Shown: one piece after another, positions 5,311 to 6,353 of the stretch | Numbering within the stretch: position 1 is the first letter of the stretch | Layout of the letters: each line of letters begins with the position of its first letter | NCBI GenBank assembly: GCA_003645495.1 | Contig: QNFK01000115.1 | Coordinates: 1 to 6,353 of the forward strand | Source: Gammaproteobacteria bacterium | GTDB taxonomy: Bacteria; Pseudomonadota; Gammaproteobacteria; Steroidobacterales; Woeseiaceae | Direction: 5' to 3' | DNA: 6,353 nt | The notes under the pieces: generated by a model | What the model was told of the DNA's origin: nothing | Seen by the model: the letters and a program-made list of their open reading frames with translations, nothing else | The model's database searches: none | Program-made: the position numbers and the translations under genes

Positions 5311-6353
5311 GTGATGGAGTGGGAACCGGTTTACCGGGTCGCCCTGCTGGGTTTTCTGGTAGGCATTGTATTTGGTGTGGTTGTAAATAAAACAAATTTT
5401 TGCACGATGGGTGCGATTAGTGACTGGGTGAACATGGGCAGCAAAGACCGCCTCCGGGCATGGTTTTTAGCTATAGGTGTAGCGATCCTTGCCAGCCAGA
5501 CTTTGCAGGCTGCCGGCGTGATAGACATGGGAGAGGCGCTCTACCTGGCACCGAATTTCGGCTGGCTTGGCCATATTTTAGGCGGCACCCTGTTTGGCGT
5601 TGGTATGACACTGTCATCAGGTTGTGGGCAACGCACCCTGGTGAGGGTGGGCGGTGGCAATCTCAAATCCCTGGTTGTTTTGCTCATTCTTGGTCTGACG
5701 GCCTATATGACCATGCGTGGCCTGTTGGCATTATTGCGGGTAAATGTAATTGAGGTGACCAATATTGACCTGGCAAGCGCCGGAATCGCGGACCAGGGTA
5801 TCGGAACCCTGATTGCCGCCGCCGCCGGTCTCGAAAACCTCGCACAAGTGAACATGATCCTAGCGGCCTTACTGGGCGGCGGTCTGGTTATTTATGCGTT
5901 CGCCGCAAAATCCTTCCGCGGCAGTTTCGACAACATTGTCGCCGGGCTCATTATCGGTCTGATCATTGCGGCTGGCTGGTATGCCACTGGTGTTATTGGT
6001 TACGATGATTTTGAACCCGTGCGCTTTGAGTCGTACACATTTGTTGGCCCGACGGCCGAAAGCATGATGTACCTGATGACATTTACCGGTTCCACAATTA
6101 ATTTCGGTATTGCGGCAGTATTCGGTGTAATCCTTGGATCATTCATCTACGTCATTCTGACCGGCAAGTTTCGTATCGAAACTTTCACCGACCGTGATGA
6201 CATGATCCGCCACATCAAAGGCGGAGTCTTAATGGGTTTCGGTGGCGTACTGGCACTGGGCTGCTCTATCGGACAGGGAGTGACAGGTATGTCCACACTG
6301 GCGCTTGGTTCGTTGCTGTCTCTGGCCAGCATAATCTTTGGCTCAGCGCTGGC
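5311..6353 (+). CDS. YeeE/YedE-family (TsuA-like) sulfur-compound transporter, 3' end cut by the window
   Basis: An open frame runs without a stop from the GTG at 5311 to the window edge, giving 347 codons. It is a polytopic membrane protein with many Gly-rich hydrophobic segments of the YeeE/YedE (sulf_transp) family. The family's conserved cysteine motifs are all present: NFCTMG (Cys31), SSGCGQRTLVR (Cys105) and LGCSIGQG (Cys318), counting GTG as residue 1. In the characterized TsuA/YeeE members such cysteines line a path that passes thiosulfate across the inner membrane; sox-linked relatives are sometimes called SoxT. Family members are roughly 330-400 residues long, so little is probably missing. 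It follows the thioredoxin-like gene after 110 bases in the same direction. Whether it moves thiosulfate, a persulfide or another sulfur species cannot be told from sequence. Confidence 0.88.
   Translation, partial: MMEWEPVYRVALLGFLVGIVFGVVVNKTNFCTMGAISDWVNMGSKDRLRAWFLAIGVAILASQTLQAAGVIDMGEALYLAPNFGWLGHILGGTLFGVGMTLSSGCGQRTLVRVGGGNLKSLVVLLILGLTAYMTMRGLLALLRVNVIEVTNIDLASAGIADQGIGTLIAAAAGLENLAQVNMILAALLGGGLVIYAFAAKSFRGSFDNIVAGLIIGLIIAAGWYATGVIGYDDFEPVRFESYTFVGPTAESMMYLMTFTGSTINFGIAAVFGVILGSFIYVILTGKFRIETFTDRDDMIRHIKGGVLMGFGGVLALGCSIGQGVTGMSTLALGSLLSLASIIFGSAL

Noticed and set aside
5460..5753. 97-residue + strand open frame inside the YeeE/YedE gene
   Set aside because: It is out of frame with the transporter reading, which carries all conserved cysteine motifs; the short frame is a shadow.

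Overview
The window is a stretch of chromosomal sulfur-oxidation genes from a bacterium, most likely an uncultured gammaproteobacterial chemolithotroph or phototroph. This follows from the dsrO-dsrP-dsrN order, which is typical of the reverse-acting Dsr (rDsr) pathway of sulfur oxidizers, and from its direct linkage to periplasmic Sox genes. All eight genes lie on the + strand with short gaps. There is no sign of mobile elements, CRISPR or RNA genes, and no gene-free stretch reaches 300 bases.

Layout: (1) 1-207, the 3' end of dsrO, a ferredoxin-like subunit of the DsrMKJOP membrane complex; (2) 209-1447, dsrP, the NrfD-like quinone-interacting membrane subunit; (3) 1475-2869, dsrN, a CobB-like glutamine amidotransferase expected to amidate siroheme for DsrAB; (4) 2922-3374 soxY and 3400-3714 soxZ, the sulfur-carrier pair with the GGCGG swinging arm; (5) 3742-4578, soxA, a single-heme c-type cytochrome; (6) 4598-5200, an exported thioredoxin-fold protein (SoxW-like); (7) a 110-base gap with a strong inverted repeat; (8) 5311 to the right edge, a YeeE/YedE-family membrane protein with the conserved cysteines of thiosulfate/sulfur transporters, cut by the window end.

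How they work together (family knowledge plus inference): in the periplasm SoxA, with SoxX encoded elsewhere, would load thiosulfate onto the SoxY cysteine of SoxYZ, and the thioredoxin-like protein would keep cysteines reduced. The YeeE/YedE protein could carry a sulfur species across the inner membrane. In the cytoplasm the rDsr system, with siroheme amide made by DsrN, oxidizes sulfane sulfur to sulfite. DsrMKJOP links this to the quinone pool. The window thus joins the periplasmic capture half and the cytoplasmic oxidation half of one pathway.

No wholly new system is evident. The points most worth a second look are the dsr-sox junction with an adjacent sulfur transporter, the Lys-Arg variant of the Tat signal on SoxY, the TTG start of dsrN without a visible ribosome-binding site, and the hairpin ahead of the transporter gene.
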